A stretch of 64,000 bases of DNA from Apteryx mantelli (Eukaryota > Chordata > Aves > Apterygiformes > Apterygidae): NCBI RefSeq assembly GCF_036417845.1, contig NC_090017.1, positions 248,001 through 312,000 on the forward strand. The letters are read 5' to 3'. Positions 63,501-64,000 of this stretch are shown piece after piece (the stretch's first letter is position 1; each line of letters starts with the position of its first letter). A model generated the notes under the pieces. It ran no database searches. It was not told the origin of the DNA and saw nothing but the letters and a program-made list of their open reading frames with translations. The translations under genes and the position numbers were made by a program.

Positions 63501-64000
63501 TCACCACCAGCACCTCTCCCACCTCGACTTCCACTATCCTCACCACTACCAAAGGTGCCTCAGAACACACCACCGACACTTCTCCATCCACTGTCATCTC
63601 TCCCACCTCAGCAACCACCACCGTGGACACACACACCACAAGCACCACAGCTGAGACAACGAGCAGGGATGCCACTTCATTCCCCACAGAAACCTCTGCC
63701 CCTGCCACCTCTGCATCCACCACAGACACCTCCAAGACCACCATGGACGCCTCTCCATCCACCCTCATCACCAGCACCTCTCCTAATTCCGCTTCCACTA
63801 TCCTCACCACTACCAAAGGTGCCTCAGAACACACCACCGACATTTCAGCATCAACCCTCATCACTAATACCTCTCCGACCTCGGCTTCCACTCGCCTCAC
63901 CACTACCACAGATGCATCAGAACGCACCACAGAGACTTCTCCGGCCACACTCACCACCAGCACCTCTCCCACCTCGACTTCCACTATCCTCACCACTACC
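18519..64000 (+). CDS. Gene 3: giant membrane-mucin-like gene (3' partial, two coding exons seen)
   Basis: A signal-peptide exon (18519-18576) joins in phase 1 to a mucin exon that is open to the window end. About 14,547 residues are visible if the acceptor is at 20417. The product starts with MFSILLLPFLLLFISGGMM, then about 240 residues of diverged Thr/Ser-rich sequence, then a 43-kb array of 31-aa and 88-aa modules (about 60-65 % Ser/Thr). Placement next to two EGF-SEA-TM mucins, the same exon 1 layout and splice phase as gene 2, and the same aaagATG start context suggest a third family member whose EGF/SEA/TM exons lie beyond the window. A secreted mucin cannot be excluded. The visible part already equals the whole of MUC16 (about 14,500 residues) in length. 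Confidence 0.85.
18577..20417 (+). other. Gene 3 intron 1
   Basis: This 1.84-kb interval lies between the signal-peptide exon and the mucin frame. It holds a run of 14 G at 19690-19703 and A/T-rich sequence at about 19550-19680. I found no small exon whose two splice phases both fit. Confidence 0.5.
20418..21160 (+). repeat. Diverged left edge of the gene 3 array
   Basis: It encodes recognisable but strongly diverged modules, for example STILPTTTGASETITDTSPS and SPTSETTTMSTDNTRTTVET, with unusual residues (Lys, Met, Asn, Tyr) absent from the interior copies. The first 80 codons hold several N-x-S/T sites (NST, NTT, NAT). Confidence 0.8.
20418..64000 (+). CDS. Gene 3 mucin exon (3' partial, at least 43.6 kb without a stop)
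   Basis: Codons start at positions equal to 2 modulo 3. The last stop before the frame is TAA at 20414-20416, and none appears between there and 64000. The acceptor ggctaag at 20417 joins exon 1 in phase (a+ac gives Asn), but its pyrimidine tract is poor. The in-phase alternative is ctccacag at 20474, which removes 19 residues. All array spacings that I measured are multiples of three, so copy-number changes kept the frame. The 14,527 codons read here are Thr/Ser/Pro-rich with no cysteine-rich domain. No internal intron is needed. Confidence 0.85.
24462..28136 (+). repeat. 3,675-bp cassette, distant copy
   Basis: It has the same spacing series (492, 585, 849, 1749) as the tandem pair at 37170-44519. 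It lacks the ggtgactcag variant at the matching place, so it separated before the tandem pair formed or was converted. Confidence 0.8.
31491..37169 (+). repeat. 5,679-bp cassette, copy A (paired with 51057-56735)
   Basis: Successive doubled long blocks are spaced 756, 849, 849, 1035, 399, 942 and 849 bp, exactly as in the copy 19,566 bp downstream. Rare variants are shared at the same offset: AAC for ACC at 33806/53372 and ACG for ATG near 34679/54245. A third shared variant, GAT for GAC, lies inside the next block near 37055/56621. Confidence 0.88.
37170..40844 (+). repeat. 3,675-bp cassette, tandem copy 1
   Basis: Doubled long blocks are spaced 492, 585, 849 and 1749 bp. The next 3,675 bp repeats this exactly, and 24462-28136 shows the same spacing. 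The rare GAS-to-GDS change (ggtgactcag) lies at 39056 here and at 42731 in the next copy, 3,675 bp away. Confidence 0.88.
40845..44519 (+). repeat. 3,675-bp cassette, tandem copy 2
   Basis: This is the direct repeat of 37170-40844, with the same internal spacings and the shared rare variant at 42731. Confidence 0.88.
46269..51056 (+). repeat. 4,788-bp cassette sharing its first half with 31491-37169
   Basis: The first spacings (756, 849, 849) and the rare AAC variant at 48584 match copy A at an offset of 14,778 bp. The second half (585, 1749) differs, so it is a recombinant relative of the 5,679-bp cassettes. Confidence 0.8.
51057..56735 (+). repeat. 5,679-bp cassette, copy B (paired with 31491-37169)
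   Basis: It has the same order and spacing of modules as copy A at a constant offset of 19,566 bp. Identity extends past the end to at least 57228 (paired with 37662) and then breaks, because the next spacing is 1749 instead of 585 bp. Confidence 0.88.

Larger units (their letters stand above)
21160..64000 (+). repeat. Hierarchical coding tandem array of gene 3
   Basis: There are two building blocks. The short block is 93 bp (31 aa), with three main versions: STILTTTTGASEPTTDTTSP..., STILTTTKGASEHTTDISAS... and STRLTTTTDASERTTETSPA... The long block is 264 bp (88 aa): STILTTT-GASESTTDTSPS, then SATTTVATHTTSTTAETTSR, DATSFPTETSAPATSASTTH and SPSTLITSTSPNSA. In about half of the long blocks the 14-aa segment THTSKTTMDASPST is doubled (306 bp). 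Spacings between doubled blocks are exact sums of 306, 264 and 93 (399, 492, 585, 756, 849, 942, 1035, 1128, 1749 bp). Interior copies are nearly identical. Confidence 0.92.

Noticed and set aside
20593..63996. Minus-strand 14,467-codon open frame as a gene (Val/Glu-rich protein)
   Set aside because: It is the exact antisense of the mucin array, has no domain and no own promoter or splice context, and is explained by the codon-pair composition of the repeats. It is kept only as a finding.
21160..64000. CRISPR-like or satellite DNA interpretation of the array
   Set aside because: There are no short direct repeats with unique spacers, all periods are multiples of three, and the open Thr/Ser/Pro frame with a signal peptide upstream indicates coding repeats.

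Overview
The window is vertebrate nuclear DNA carrying three tandem, same-strand (+) membrane-mucin genes of the MUC3/MUC12/MUC17 type. I read GT-AG introns throughout, signal-peptide first exons, Thr/Ser/Pro repeat exons, short EGF-like motifs, SEA modules with a GS(I/V)(V/I)V self-cleavage motif, single transmembrane helices and short cytoplasmic tails. Small GC-rich introns, many minisatellites and no recognisable mammalian SINE suggest a sauropsid (turtle, crocodilian or bird). That is an inference and could be wrong.

Gene 1 (1-7855) enters from the left inside its mucin exon, a 216-bp (72-aa) tandem array. It then has ten small exons encoding EGF, SEA, a Cys-rich/EGF segment, the membrane helix and a tail ending in T-K-L. 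A 3' UTR with ATTTA elements follows to about 8.4-8.7 kb. Positions 8.5-10.7 kb are intergenic and dominated by G-rich minisatellites.

Gene 2 (10889-16690) is complete: 13 coding exons and 868 residues. It lacks a long mucin array and instead has eight short EGF-like motifs separated by an N-glycosylation-rich linker and a Thr/Lys linker, followed by SEA, Cys-rich, membrane and tail segments. From the pre-SEA EGF exon to the stop, its ten exons match gene 1 one for one in order and splice phase, so the genes are tandem paralogues. Its introns hold a 63-bp minisatellite and a degenerate telomere-like repeat.

Gene 3 (18519 to beyond 64000) starts with a signal-peptide exon, has a 1.8-kb intron, and then enters one reading frame that stays open for about 43.6 kb and leaves the window unfinished (about 14,500 residues visible). 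The array is built from a 31-aa (93-bp) module and an 88-aa (264-bp) composite module with an optional 14-aa (42-bp) insertion. These are arranged in kilobase cassettes that have themselves been duplicated recently. Its EGF, SEA and membrane exons must lie to the right, if present.

The genes probably contribute to the apical glycocalyx of an epithelium. The most unusual content is the giant hierarchical coding array of gene 3, including its stop-free antisense frame, and the EGF-rich, repeat-poor gene 2. I see no RNA genes, CRISPR array, virus or autonomous mobile element.
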